A stretch of DNA of 64,000 bases from BOG-908 sp965199235 (lineage in GTDB: Bacteria > Pseudomonadota > Alphaproteobacteria > Acetobacterales > Acetobacteraceae), in NCBI GenBank assembly GCA_965199235.1, contig CBDAQU010000001.1, positions 1-64,000 on the forward strand, given 5' to 3'. The notes under the pieces are model-generated. The model did no database searches and was not told the DNA's origin. It was given only the letters and a program-made list of their open reading frames with translations. Below, piece after piece: positions 52,305 through 62,298 of the stretch (the stretch's first letter is position 1; each line of letters starts with the position of its first letter). A program made the position numbers and the translations under genes.

Positions 52305-52789
52305 TTCTCATGGCCGCTATCGGCCGTGCGTTCGATCACGAAGAAGGGGGCATCCCTTCGGATGCTCCCTTCTCGGTCAGTCGTCGGTGATGGATTCCCA
52401 GGCTTCCGTCGCTTTTACCCGGCTCAGATTGGGCGTGCCGCCCCCCCGAGCCGTTCAAGCCGCTTTCGCCCGTCTCCCGCGGTGCCTGCCTGAGCTGGTC
52501 CATGGCGTCCATTCAAATCCGGCCGCCGGAATTCACGCCCCGATGGCCAGCAGGGTTCCTTTCTTCGTTTTCCAGCAGGCCTCCAGGTCCTTTTGCCTGA
52601 ACGGCCATCGCTTGTTGAACGGGTGCCGCGGGACCCTGTCGTCTGGTCCCCCCCTTCTGGATGGCTTGCGGGAGCGTTGCCTAGTGCGTCCTGGTGGCTG
52701 CCTTGGCGGTAGTGCGTTTTAGGCCCTTGTAGGCCCTTGAAGACTAGGAACTCCGCCATGCCCATGGGGAGGTGGTTTGCTCCCCGTGG
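52305..52789. other. Gene-free interval
   Basis: About 480 bases with no convincing gene. It contains a tandem pair of AGGCCCTTG at 52721-52740. Confidence 0.35.
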
Positions 52790-53228
52790 TCGATGATCGG
52801 CCTGCTTTCATGTGTATGGGCTTCGTGCGCGATGGTTGTGGCCGCCGGATTCGGTGGCCCGAGGTTGTTCATCATGCGGCATTCGCAGTCCGGGAAGTAG
52901 CGTCGGATGCGATCCCCGGTCGGCGTCTTGCTGAGCAATCCGATGCGCTTGGCCACCTCGAAGGTGATGATTTTTTCCTTTCGCGAACGGCCCCAGGATT
53001 TTTTAACATCTGCGTTAAAAAATAGGTTGGCGAATTCCGGCCCTCCACGAGCTTGGCGAACACGACCACAATCTCGAACCAGTCTGCGTACTTTCTCGTT
53101 AGCCCAGGCTTTCGTGCAAGCCCCTCGCGAGCACCGCCCGGACAACTGGCCGAGCACGAGATCGCCGAGCGCGACCGCAGACGGATCGAACGGCACCTCC
53201 TCGATGGCCACCTTCGTGTCATCGCCAT
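52790..53228 (-). pseudogene. Decayed second AntA/AntB antirepressor
   Basis: Two overlapping minus-strand frames together recall an AntA/AntB domain. One supplies KYADWFEIVVVFAKLVEGRN, the start of the domain; the other supplies ITFEVAKRIGLLSKTPTGDR, then IRRYFPDCECR, the conserved end (usual form: VAKHIGM, REYFIECER). At least one frameshift separates them and no single frame is complete. It suggests a second antirepressor gene of the same mobile element that has been lost. Confidence 0.55.
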
Positions 53229-53492
53229 CTATCGGTGTAAATTGCCGCTTCGATTGGGAGGTGCCGTCGGTCCCGGGCCTCCCACTGCACCGCCATAGAC
53301 CGCCTCAGGTCATCCCTCCTGGACGTCGTGCGCTCCCACGCCATGGATCCCTCAATCGACCTTGACGAGACCAGCGCCGTGTATCGCAATCGTTCTCGTC
53401 ACTGATCAGCGAAGGCGTGACCGGCCCGCGCCCAGGCTCTACAACGTGGCTATCCTGCTGCCGCCGATGTCAGCAGCTATCTTGGTGCCGCA

Positions 53493-56400
53493 ATGTTTGA
53501 GGACCTCAAAGCCGGTGCCCGCCTTCGCGGCCTCGACCCCGCGGGCATCGCAGAAGTTGTTCAGGTAGACCGCTTTGGCCCGGACGCTCTGAACCTTGTT
53601 TTCCGCGTTGATGGTAAGATTGCGGAGCGGCTCCTCTACCGAGGGGAGGAAGCTGGCTTCGAACTTATCGCGGCGGGACGGACCTACGGGTTTGATGCTG
53701 ACGGCAACCTTCTACGCCTCGCGGCGGAGGCATACAGGTTGCGCCTTGCCCACCTGTTCGATCCATATCTCGCCGTCACAGCCTCCCAGATCGAGGCCTT
53801 GCCGCATCAGATTACCGCCGTCTATGGCGAGATGCTGCCGCGTCAGCCCCTTCGTTTTCTGCTTGCAGACGACCCAGGGGCGGGGAAGACCATCATGGCC
53901 GGCCTGCTGATCAAGGAGCTGCTGATCCGCGGTGACCTAGAACGCTGTCTGATCGTGGCGCCCGGCAGTCTTGTCGAGCAATGGCAGGACGAGCTGGCTG
54001 AGAAATTCGGCCTCGGCTTTGACGCGGTCACCCGCGATCAGATCGAGGCGTCTCTCAGCGGCAACCCTTTCATCGACCGCAATCGCTTAGTCCTACGGCT
54101 GGATATGGCGGCACGTTCCGACGAGCTGCAGGCCAAGCTGGAAGCGGCCCCGGAATGGGACTTGGTCATCTGCGATGAAGCCCACCGCATGTCCGCGTCC
54201 TATTTTGGCGGGGAGGTCAAGGAGACGCGCCGGCACCGGCTTGGCAAGCTGCTCGGCACGCGAACGCGCAACCTGCTGCTGATGTCCGCCACGCCGCACA
54301 ACGGCAAGGAAGCAGATTTTCAGCTTTTCATGGGCTTGCTCGACGCCGATCGCTTTGAGGGCCGGTTTCGCGAGGGTGTCCACAAGGCGGATGTGTCGGA
54401 CCTGATGCGCCGCCTGACCAAGGAGGAGCTGTATCGTTTCGACGGCACGCCTCTTTTCCCTGAGCGATGCGCCTACACGGCCGCATACGAGCTCTCCCCG
54501 GCCGAGGCGGACCTGTATCAGGCGGTCACTACCTACGTCCGCGAGGAGATGAATCGAGCCGACCGGTCCGGCGATGGCAAGCGGCAGAACAATGTCGGCT
54601 TTGCCCTGCAGATCTTGCAGCGACGCCTGGCGTCGTCGCCAGCGGCCATACACCGCTCGCTAGAGCGGCGCCGGCGGCGGCTTGAGGCCCGCTTGCAGGA
54701 GGAGCGGCTCCGTCCACTCGGCACACCCCTCATCGCCGCCCACATCGCCGTGCCGGACGAGGACGATCTGGACGATGCCGCGCCAGACGAGATTGAGGCG
54801 GCGGAGGAGGCACTGGCCGACCAGGCGACGGCTGCCGCCACGCTCGCCGAGCTCGACGCCGAGATCACGATCCTGCGCGACCTCGAGGCCCGCGCGCTCC
54901 GGCTGAAGCTGTCTGGTGAGGACGCGAAGTGGCGCCAGCTCGACGCCATTCTGGACGAGCCCATCATGCGCGACGAGGCCACCGGGTTGCGGCGCAAGGT
55001 GCTCATCTTCACCGAGCCGAAGGATACGCTTGAGTATCTGCAGGCCAAGATCGCCGCGCGGGTGGGTGAGCCTGCATCCGTCGTCGTCATCCATGGCGGC
55101 ATCCCCCGCGAGGCTCGGCGTGCTGCCATCGCCGCGTTCAACTCCGACCCACTCGTGCGCGTGATGATCGCCAACGATGCGGCGGGCGAAGGCGTGAACT
55201 TGCAGCGCGGCGCTCACCTGATGGTCAACTACGACCTGCCGTGGAACCCAAACCGCATAGAACAGCGATTCGGCCGCATCCATCGCATCGGCCAGACCGA
55301 GGTCTGCCACCTGTGGAATCTCTGCGCCGCCAACACTCGCGAGGGCGAGGTCTATCGCCGGCTGCTGGAGAAGCTGGAGGAGGCTCGGACCGCCCTCGGC
55401 GGCAAGGTGTACGACGTGCTTGGCGAGTTGTTTGAAGGTCAGGCGCTGCGCGACCTCCTCGTCGACGCCATCCGCTACGGCGACGCGCCGGAGACAAAGC
55501 AGCGCCTGTTCCGCCGTGTGGACGATGCGGTGGACGTCGACGCGATCGAGCGCCTGGTCGCCGAACGAAAGCTGACCTCCGAAGGCATGAACCCGAACGC
55601 GGTGGCGGCGATCCGCGAGGAGATGGAACGGGCTCAGGCGCGCCGTCTCCAGCCGCACTTTATAGGCGCCTTTTTCCGTGAGGCGTTCACAGGCCTTGGC
55701 GGCCGGCTGATCGAACGCGAGCGCGGCCGATTCGAGATTTCCCGCGTCCCGTCCGTCCTGAAGCATCGCGACCGGCTGATCGGCCGCGGTGACCCGGTGC
55801 TCGACCGCTATGCCCGCATCACCTTCGAGAAGACGCTGATCGCGGGCAAGCCGCAGGCGGAGCTTCTGGCGCCTGGCCATCCCTTGCTGGACGCGGTCCT
55901 GGATGTCGTCCTCGAACGCAACCAGAAACTGCTCGCTCAGGGTGGTGTCCTGGTGGACGAGGCCGACGAAGGCACCGCCCCACGCCTACTGCTGTTCATG
56001 GAGCACGCCATCCGCGATGGCCGCATTGCCCGGTCCGGCGAGCCGCGCGCCGTTTCCCAACGCCTGCAGTTCATTGAGCTGCGTGAGAGCGGCGACGCGA
56101 TTGACGGCGGGCCAGCCCCTTACCTCGATTACCGACCGATCACGCCGGAAGAACGTGCAGTGGTGGCGGACGCGGTCGCGGCACCTTGGCTGTCAGGTCA
56201 GGTCGAGCAGCGGGCGCTCGGCTACGCCATTGCCAACCTCGTGCCCGCCCATCTGGCCGAGGTGAAGCAGAGGCGGCTTGCCGAGGTCGCCCGCGTGGAG
56301 CGGGAGGTCCGCGCCCGCCTGACCCGCGAGATCAACTACTGGGACGCGCGCGCCGCCCGCCTGCGGGAAGAGGAGCGCGCCGGCCGCGAGCAGCGCATCA

Positions 56401-56978
56401 ACGCCGGCAATGCCGAGGCGACGGCGCAGCGCCTGACCGAACGGCTGGACAAGCGGCAGGAGGAGCTGGAGCGCGAGCGGCAGATCACCGCGTTGCCGCC
56501 CGTGTTGCGCGGAGCCGCACTTGTGATTCCGCGTGGCTTGCTCACCACCCGCGCTGAGCCGACCACGCGCGCCACGGGCATGGCGGAGGATGCCGCGTCA
56601 CGAGCTCAGGTCGAACGGATGGCCATGGACGCGGTCATGGCCGCCGAACGGGCGCTGGGTCATTCGCCGCGCGATGTGTCGGCCGAGAAGAAGGGCTGGG
56701 ATATCGAGAGCCAGGACCGGCAGTCCGGCCATCTGCGCTTTTTGGAGGTGAAGGGCCGGCATGAGGATGGGGTGTCGGTGATCCTGACCAAGAACGAGCT
56801 GCTGGCGTGTCTTAATACGCCGGATGCCTTCATCCTGGCGATCGTGCGCGTGGCCGCTGGGTTCGCGCACCAGCCGGTCTATGTGCGCCGGTTTTTCGAC
56901 CGTGTCCTAGGTTTCGCCGAGACGGCGGTGGTGTTCGACGTGGCGGAGCTGATCGCACAAGGGGGGATCCCGGCGTGA
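53493..56978 (+). CDS. SNF2 helicase with C-terminal DUF3883 domain (DISARM DrmD-like)
   Basis: Protein of 1161 aa. The SNF2 core has LLADDPGAGKTIMAG near residue 125, LVICDEAHRMSA near residue 227, LLMSATPHNG, and the second lobe ANDAAGEGVNLQRGAHLMVN, then RFGRIHRIGQ. A long charged helical region lies at residues 900-1010. The last 110 residues are DUF3883 (SAEKKGWDIESQD, LRFLEVKGRHED), a PD-(D/E)XK-like domain with a possible E-x-K. This is the architecture of DrmD in class 1 DISARM and of related helicase-methylase-ATPase defence operons. It heads a run of six coupled genes. Confidence 0.85.
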   Translation: MFEDLKAGARLRGLDPAGIAEVVQVDRFGPDALNLVFRVDGKIAERLLYRGEEAGFELIAAGRTYGFDADGNLLRLAAEAYRLRLAHLFDPYLAVTASQIEALPHQITAVYGEMLPRQPLRFLLADDPGAGKTIMAGLLIKELLIRGDLERCLIVAPGSLVEQWQDELAEKFGLGFDAVTRDQIEASLSGNPFIDRNRLVLRLDMAARSDELQAKLEAAPEWDLVICDEAHRMSASYFGGEVKETRRHRLGKLLGTRTRNLLLMSATPHNGKEADFQLFMGLLDADRFEGRFREGVHKADVSDLMRRLTKEELYRFDGTPLFPERCAYTAAYELSPAEADLYQAVTTYVREEMNRADRSGDGKRQNNVGFALQILQRRLASSPAAIHRSLERRRRRLEARLQEERLRPLGTPLIAAHIAVPDEDDLDDAAPDEIEAAEEALADQATAAATLAELDAEITILRDLEARALRLKLSGEDAKWRQLDAILDEPIMRDEATGLRRKVLIFTEPKDTLEYLQAKIAARVGEPASVVVIHGGIPREARRAAIAAFNSDPLVRVMIANDAAGEGVNLQRGAHLMVNYDLPWNPNRIEQRFGRIHRIGQTEVCHLWNLCAANTREGEVYRRLLEKLEEARTALGGKVYDVLGELFEGQALRDLLVDAIRYGDAPETKQRLFRRVDDAVDVDAIERLVAERKLTSEGMNPNAVAAIREEMERAQARRLQPHFIGAFFREAFTGLGGRLIERERGRFEISRVPSVLKHRDRLIGRGDPVLDRYARITFEKTLIAGKPQAELLAPGHPLLDAVLDVVLERNQKLLAQGGVLVDEADEGTAPRLLLFMEHAIRDGRIARSGEPRAVSQRLQFIELRESGDAIDGGPAPYLDYRPITPEERAVVADAVAAPWLSGQVEQRALGYAIANLVPAHLAEVKQRRLAEVARVEREVRARLTREINYWDARAARLREEERAGREQRINAGNAEATAQRLTERLDKRQEELERERQITALPPVLRGAALVIPRGLLTTRAEPTTRATGMAEDAASRAQVERMAMDAVMAAERALGHSPRDVSAEKKGWDIESQDRQSGHLRFLEVKGRHEDGVSVILTKNELLACLNTPDAFILAIVRVAAGFAHQPVYVRRFFDRVLGFAETAVVFDVAELIAQGGIPA

Positions 56979-57412
56979 AGCCGCGGCAGAGCAACCGGCC
57001 GGACCGACGGATCGCTCCAATCGGGACGATCGGGCAGGGCGCGCTTGCCGCTCTCGCGGAGCGACTGCGTTATGTCGGCGACGCTCGGCACAAGCTCCGC
57101 CCCGGCGATTACGGGTTCTTGCCCCCCGTGAACCCTAGGCCCTCGAAGTCGGCCTGCGACGACGTTCGGCCCGTTCTTCTGGCCGAGGCCTCCGCCCTTT
57201 TTGCCGCCGGCGTGCAGGCGGGCATGGTGAGCGCCTTTGCACCCGGCAGCACGCCGAAATATGTCTGGGCGGTCGGCGAGGATGGGCAGATATACGAGGC
57301 CAAGACGAAGCCACCTGATTTCAGCTATCATGGTTACAGGCTTGGTGACGACGAACGCGATATGCGGCGTTACGTCCAGGTTGAATGGAGTAGACGGTGC
57401 CCGAGGCCCTAG
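56975..57412 (+). CDS. Small unknown protein of the defence operon
   Basis: A 145-aa protein starting at GTG in a four-base overlap with the helicase gene. No family recognised. The C-terminal half (KYVWAVGEDGQIYEAKTKPP, then YHGYRLGDDERDMRRYV) looks like a compact beta-rich domain seen in other small defence-operon proteins. Its 3' end overlaps the next gene by 16 bases. Confidence 0.6.
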   Translation: MKPRQSNRPDRRIAPIGTIGQGALAALAERLRYVGDARHKLRPGDYGFLPPVNPRPSKSACDDVRPVLLAEASALFAAGVQAGMVSAFAPGSTPKYVWAVGEDGQIYEAKTKPPDFSYHGYRLGDDERDMRRYVQVEWSRRCPRP

Positions 57413-58704
57413 AGATCGCGCTGACACCGGAGCGGCTGGACGATGCCGCGCCGGAGGAGCGCGCCTGCTTTGGCCGCTTTACCATCGAGACCGCAGCTGG
57501 CCCGCTCACCGCCGGGATCGACCATTTCATCGGCGGCTACAGGGCCGGTCCGTTGATCTCCGGCTACCACGCGGCCGAGTGGTTTGCCTGGAACTGGTGG
57601 CGGCTGCGCTATGAGCCACGGTCGAGGGCGCCGGAGTGGTGGCGCGCGCATACCATGCCGGCAATTGGCGAAGGATATGCGTGGCCTCGCATAACTATCT
57701 TTTCGGACGGCGTCCGCACGACGCTGCTTTCGGATCCTTCGGTCCGTGCAGATGCCAAGCCGTTCCGCTACCTCGGCTCCCATCCGACTGTGCTGCCTTC
57801 CGCCCAGTTTCAGGCGGCGCTGGACGCCTTCATTGGCCAGATGGAGGGACGATTGCTGGAGCATGGGTTGGCAGAAACCAACCTGTCCCGAATCTGGGCC
57901 GAACTTCGCGCCGAGCGCAACGACCCTGCCACCGCCGAACGTCGCCGTCTCGAAGCCCTCCTGGCCTTTGATCCCGATGAAGCTGCCGGTGGTGCCATCG
58001 AGGCGCTGGTTGCTGATGTTGGCCGGTTTGGGAAGGAAGGCGTCGAGGAACTTGCCGCAGACCAGGGCAGTGGCGGCGAGAGGCTTGGAGGCGCCGATTT
58101 GGATCGCATGGCGTCTAGTAGAGGAGTTGCTGGCCGATCGCGGGATGCGGCTAGGCTGCCCCATGGTGCGGCCTTGCCGGCTTGGGGCCAAGTGGCCGCC
58201 TGGGTCATCGGTGCGCGTGCTGCCGACGCACTGCGAAGCCACTCGGGTCTGGCCAACGAACCAATCAGCGACGCTAGGCTGGCGGAACTCGCCGGGGTTG
58301 GTAGAGCCGTACTCTCCAGCCCCGCCGCCGCTCCGCTGGCATTTTCGCTCGATCAGAAGGACGGCGGCAGTGTCACCGTTTTACGCTCCCGCAATGCCGC
58401 CGGCCGGCGGTTCGAGCTGGCGCGCCTGATAGGCGATCGAGCCGTGCCACCCGGCGCCGGCATCCTGCATGCCGCCACCCGCGCCTACACCTACCGGCAG
58501 AAGATGCAGCGGTCCTTCGCGGCCGAGCTTCTATGCCCGTTCCCGGCGCTGGACGCGTTTCTGGAAGATGACATCTCCCCCGAAGCGCAGCAGGATGCCG
58601 CCGAGCACTTCCGAGTCTCCGAACTTACCGTCCGGACCTTGCTTGTGAATCACGGTCGGCTGGAGCGAGAGGAACTCGTTGAGGATCTCGACGCCGCCGC
58701 CTAG
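57397..58704 (+). CDS. ImmA/IrrE-like protein lacking the HExxH motif
   Basis: A 435-aa protein starting at GTG 57397. The C-terminal 150 residues follow the ImmA/IrrE peptidase layout, ending RQKMQRSFAAELLCPFPALD, then AAEHFRVSELTVRTLLVNHG, but the helix that should carry HExxH reads RRFELARLIGDRAV, so zinc binding is lost. The first 200 residues are of unknown type (GFRxxIDHFIGGY-like, WFAWNWWRLRYEP). In defence operons ImmA-like proteins often pair with XRE regulators; here none is adjacent, so a structural or sensing role is more likely than proteolysis. Confidence 0.55.
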   Translation: MPEALEIALTPERLDDAAPEERACFGRFTIETAAGPLTAGIDHFIGGYRAGPLISGYHAAEWFAWNWWRLRYEPRSRAPEWWRAHTMPAIGEGYAWPRITIFSDGVRTTLLSDPSVRADAKPFRYLGSHPTVLPSAQFQAALDAFIGQMEGRLLEHGLAETNLSRIWAELRAERNDPATAERRRLEALLAFDPDEAAGGAIEALVADVGRFGKEGVEELAADQGSGGERLGGADLDRMASSRGVAGRSRDAARLPHGAALPAWGQVAAWVIGARAADALRSHSGLANEPISDARLAELAGVGRAVLSSPAAAPLAFSLDQKDGGSVTVLRSRNAAGRRFELARLIGDRAVPPGAGILHAATRAYTYRQKMQRSFAAELLCPFPALDAFLEDDISPEAQQDAAEHFRVSELTVRTLLVNHGRLEREELVEDLDAAA

Positions 58705-58725
58705 CTCGGTTCTGCATGTGGCGAT

Positions 58726-59340
58726 TTGCCGCGAACGCGGTCGATATTCCGGGCCAGATGGAGCTCGTTGGGCTGCTTTCGATGTGTCGCTTGCCTCGGA
58801 CACTGCCGCCGAGCGTCCGTTGCGTCCCTGATATGGAGAGCTGATATTCCTGGCGTTGTCCACGATTTTGCGCTGCTTGCACCGGTGCCGTTCGAACATC
58901 TCCAGGCCGCCAAGCCGATTGTCGTTGAACAGGAGTTTGTGGCCTTTGGCAGCAGGAAATGGGAGTTGTTCCGAACGCTTGACGAGAAGCGGGGCAACGA
59001 TCCTATCCCGGTGTTGATCTATCCCTCATGGGAGGATGCGCCAGGTGAGCCTGGTCTGATCGTTTCATGGTTCGGTTGGTATGTCGGACATGTCGAGGCG
59101 AAGTCGGGCGCTCACCCGCAAGGAATGACCGTTCGTCCGCCCAGCACGGCGAACTATCAGCCCGACAATCTCGGCCATTGGGCCGTGTTCTGGCAAGTTG
59201 CTGGCCTGCGTGAGTTGCCGCCCGAGAAGCGGATGGCAATCGGCAAGGTCAAGACTGTTCCGGGTGGCTGGCGTAAGAACGCGCCGCCGCGGGGGCCGGA
59301 ACTCGTTCAGGTGCCGGAATTACTGAGTTATGAGACCTAG
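58726..59340 (+). CDS. Unknown protein of the defence operon, start uncertain
   Basis: The conserved-looking part starts near VVHDFALLAPVPFEHL. The frame opens at a TTG (58726), but its first 40 codons look non-coding. GGAG seven bases before an in-frame ATT at 58846 suggests an unusual ATT start, giving 164 aa; GTG a little later is another option. The C-terminal part (GEPGLIVSWFGWYVGHVEAK, RPPSTANYQPDNLGHWAVFW) resembles no family I know. It ends directly against the methyltransferase ATG. Confidence 0.5.
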   Translation: MPRTRSIFRARWSSLGCFRCVACLGHCRRASVASLIWRADIPGVVHDFALLAPVPFEHLQAAKPIVVEQEFVAFGSRKWELFRTLDEKRGNDPIPVLIYPSWEDAPGEPGLIVSWFGWYVGHVEAKSGAHPQGMTVRPPSTANYQPDNLGHWAVFWQVAGLRELPPEKRMAIGKVKTVPGGWRKNAPPRGPELVQVPELLSYET

Positions 59341-62298
59341 ATGACCACGCCGATCCGCCGCAAACTCATCGAGGTCTCGATCCCGCTGGAGGCAATCAAC
59401 AAGGCTTCTGCGCGGGAGAAGTCGATCCGCCACGGCCATCCTTCCACGCTTCATTTGTGGTGGGCGCGGCGTCCGCTGGCCGCGTGTCGGGCAGTGCTGT
59501 TCGCACAGCTGGTGGACGATCCCTCCGCCTGGCCCGATCGGTTCCCGACCGATGCGGCGCAGGAGATTGAGCGCAAGCGCCTACACGGCGTGATTGAGCG
59601 GCTGGTGCCGTGGGAGGCGAGCAACAACGACACGATCCTTCAGGAGGCGCGTCACGAGATCGCCCGCTCGGTAGCCTGGGGCCGTGGCGAGGAGCCGCCT
59701 TTGGCCGATGATCGCCCAGCTACCCTGCGCTACCTGCAGGAGAAGGCGCCGCCGGTATACGACCCGTTCTCGGGCGGCGGATCGATCCCTTTAGAGGCGC
59801 AGCGCCTCGGCTTGCGGGCCTATGGCAGCGACCTCAACCCGGTGGCCGTGCTGATCGGCAAGGCGCTGGTGGAGATCCCGCCCAAGTTCGCCGGCCGCCC
59901 CCCGGTTAATCCGGAGGCTCGCGCGCGGCTGGCCCAGGCTGGCGCCGGCTGGACCGGGCGCGGCGCACAGGGCATGGCCGAGGACGTGCGTTACTACGGA
60001 CGCTGGATGCGTGACGAGGCGGAGCGGCGCATCGGCCATTTGTATCCTAAGGCGACCCTCCCCGACGGGACTGAGGCAACGGTGATTGCCTGGCTATGGG
60101 CGCGCACGGTGCGCAGCCCGGATCCCGCGGCTAAGGGTGCCATGGTGCCTCTGGTGTCGTCCTTCATGCTGTCAACGAAGGAGGGGCGGAAGGCATGGGC
60201 GGAGGTGGTGATCGATTCTGCCGCGTCGGATGGCTGGCGCTTCAACGTGCGAACGGGTGCGCTGACGGAGGCAGATGAGGAGCGACTGAAGCGGGGCACG
60301 AGGGCGGCGGCAAGTGGTTCCGGGTTCACATGCGCCCTTACCGGAGCTGTGATCCCCAACAGTTATGTTCGTAGCGAAGGCATGGCCGGCCGTCTTATGG
60401 AAAGCCTTATGGCTGTCGTATGCGAGTCAACTCGTGCGCGGCTTTATGTGACTCCGCCTGTACAGCACGACAGTGTCGCTAAGGCTCTATATGATGACAG
60501 GCGTGTCATCGAAGCGAGGAGTGGCTCGCTTGCACAGGCGGTGCCCGAACGTCTGACCGGCGGAACATGTTATGGGTATGGACTGACAACGTTTGCGTTG
60601 CTGTTCACTGCACGCCAGCTTGTGGCTCTGACCACCTTCTCTGAGCTTGTGATGGAAGCCCGGGACCGGGTTCTAGCCGACACCAGCGAAGCCTGCCTGC
60701 CTATTGATGCTGCGCCGCTGGACGCGGGTGGTACAGGAAATACCGCTTACGCCGATTCCATAGCGACATATTTAGGTTTTATGATTGATCGCTCCGCAGA
60801 TCGGAACTGCACGATTTGCTCGTGGGATGCAGGGCCTTCTGGAACTAGGTCATCTACTGGTGGGTCCGCTCGCACTGCGGGTGTTCGGAACGTGTTCGCG
60901 CGACAGGCAATACCCATGACCTGGGATTTCGCTGAGGCAAACATTTTTAGCGACTCAGGCGGCGGGTTTCTTAGCGCCCTGGACTGGATTGTCCCGGCAC
61001 TTGGCAAGAGTCACGCGACACAAGTCCCCGGCAGCATCAATCTAATTGACGCCGCAAGCAATTCCTATCCTGTGCGCCCAGTGATAATTTCAACCGATCC
61101 GCCTTACTACGACAACATTGCTTACGCCGACCTGTCAGACTTTTTCTACGTATGGCTTCGCTGCTCACTTCTTACCGTGTATCCTCAACTGTTTCGGCGG
61201 CTAACAACTCCAAAAGATGCAGAAATAGTTGCGACCGCTTATCGACACGCTACTCGCTCAGAAGCGGAATCGTTCTTCATGCGTGGTATGGGCAGGGCGC
61301 TGACGGCGATGCATGACGCCGCTGACGGTAATTCGCCGCTGACTATTTATTATGCGTTCAAGCAATCTGAGCTCGGACAGGATGGTGTTACATCGCCAGG
61401 ATGGGCGTCGTTCCTCGAAGCCGTTTTTGCCTCCGGATTCGCTCTCGACGGTACTTGGCCAATTCGCACTGAACTCAGCAACCGCATGATTGGCCGTGAC
61501 GCCAATGCGCTGGCATCATCCATCGTCCTAGTCTGCCGCAAGCGCCAAGACAACGCCCCTACGACAACCCGTGCCGCATTTATGCGGACCCTCCGCCGCG
61601 AACTACCGCACGCCGTCGCCGCTATCCGACGTGCGGGCGTCGGGCCCGTGGACATGCAGCAATCCGTCATCGGCCCCGGTATGGGCGTCTTCACCCGCTA
61701 CGCCTCCGTTCTTGAGGATGACGACAGCCGCATGACCGTGCGAACGGCGCTCTCGCTCATCAACCGCGCCTGGGACGAGATCGAGAACGAGGCGACCGAG
61801 GCGCTGGACGCACCGACTCAGGTCGCGGTCGCGTGGTTCGCGTCCTTCGGAATGGAGGCGCGGCCCGCCGGCGATCTCATCACGCTCGCCAATGCCAAGA
61901 ACGTCGCCACCCAGACGCTGTTTGACGGCAAGATCTTCCTCGACGGACGCGGCCGCACCGCCCTGCTGCCGCGCGACGCGCTTCCCACCGACTGGTCACC
62001 AGCCGACGACCGCGCCACCGCCTGGCGCTGCGTCCAGCACGCCATCCGCGTGCTGGGCGCCCCCGATGGAGGCGCAGAGGCTGCGTCCCGCGTCATCGCT
62101 GCCATGGGCCCGCTCGCTGAACCCGCACTCGGCCTCGCCCACCGCCTGTTCCAGATCGCTACTGAACGCGGCTGGGCAGGCGAAGCTCTCGCCTACAACC
62201 AGCTTGCCGAGGAATGGCCACGCCTGCTCGACCTCGCCCCGCAGACCAACGCGCGCGGGCCGGCTGCTACCCGTCAGGCAGAGTTGTTCGGCGCATGA
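59341..62298 (+). CDS. DUF1156 adenine-specific DNA methyltransferase
   Basis: Protein of 985 aa. The N-terminus is the DUF1156 domain (KLIEVSIPLEAINKASARE, then LHLWWARRPLAACRA). SAM motif I is DPFSGGGSIPLEAQRLGLRA, then GSDLNPVAV near residue 140, and the catalytic motif is TDPPYYDNIAYADLSDF near residue 582 (DPPY, an N6-adenine class motif). Such methylases mark self DNA in DISARM-like and related defence operons. It starts immediately after the preceding stop and overlaps the DUF499 gene by four bases (ATGA). Codon use around 60360-61300 looks slightly less GC-rich than its flanks. Confidence 0.87.
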   Translation: MTTPIRRKLIEVSIPLEAINKASAREKSIRHGHPSTLHLWWARRPLAACRAVLFAQLVDDPSAWPDRFPTDAAQEIERKRLHGVIERLVPWEASNNDTILQEARHEIARSVAWGRGEEPPLADDRPATLRYLQEKAPPVYDPFSGGGSIPLEAQRLGLRAYGSDLNPVAVLIGKALVEIPPKFAGRPPVNPEARARLAQAGAGWTGRGAQGMAEDVRYYGRWMRDEAERRIGHLYPKATLPDGTEATVIAWLWARTVRSPDPAAKGAMVPLVSSFMLSTKEGRKAWAEVVIDSAASDGWRFNVRTGALTEADEERLKRGTRAAASGSGFTCALTGAVIPNSYVRSEGMAGRLMESLMAVVCESTRARLYVTPPVQHDSVAKALYDDRRVIEARSGSLAQAVPERLTGGTCYGYGLTTFALLFTARQLVALTTFSELVMEARDRVLADTSEACLPIDAAPLDAGGTGNTAYADSIATYLGFMIDRSADRNCTICSWDAGPSGTRSSTGGSARTAGVRNVFARQAIPMTWDFAEANIFSDSGGGFLSALDWIVPALGKSHATQVPGSINLIDAASNSYPVRPVIISTDPPYYDNIAYADLSDFFYVWLRCSLLTVYPQLFRRLTTPKDAEIVATAYRHATRSEAESFFMRGMGRALTAMHDAADGNSPLTIYYAFKQSELGQDGVTSPGWASFLEAVFASGFALDGTWPIRTELSNRMIGRDANALASSIVLVCRKRQDNAPTTTRAAFMRTLRRELPHAVAAIRRAGVGPVDMQQSVIGPGMGVFTRYASVLEDDDSRMTVRTALSLINRAWDEIENEATEALDAPTQVAVAWFASFGMEARPAGDLITLANAKNVATQTLFDGKIFLDGRGRTALLPRDALPTDWSPADDRATAWRCVQHAIRVLGAPDGGAEAASRVIAAMGPLAEPALGLAHRLFQIATERGWAGEALAYNQLAEEWPRLLDLAPQTNARGPAATRQAELFGA

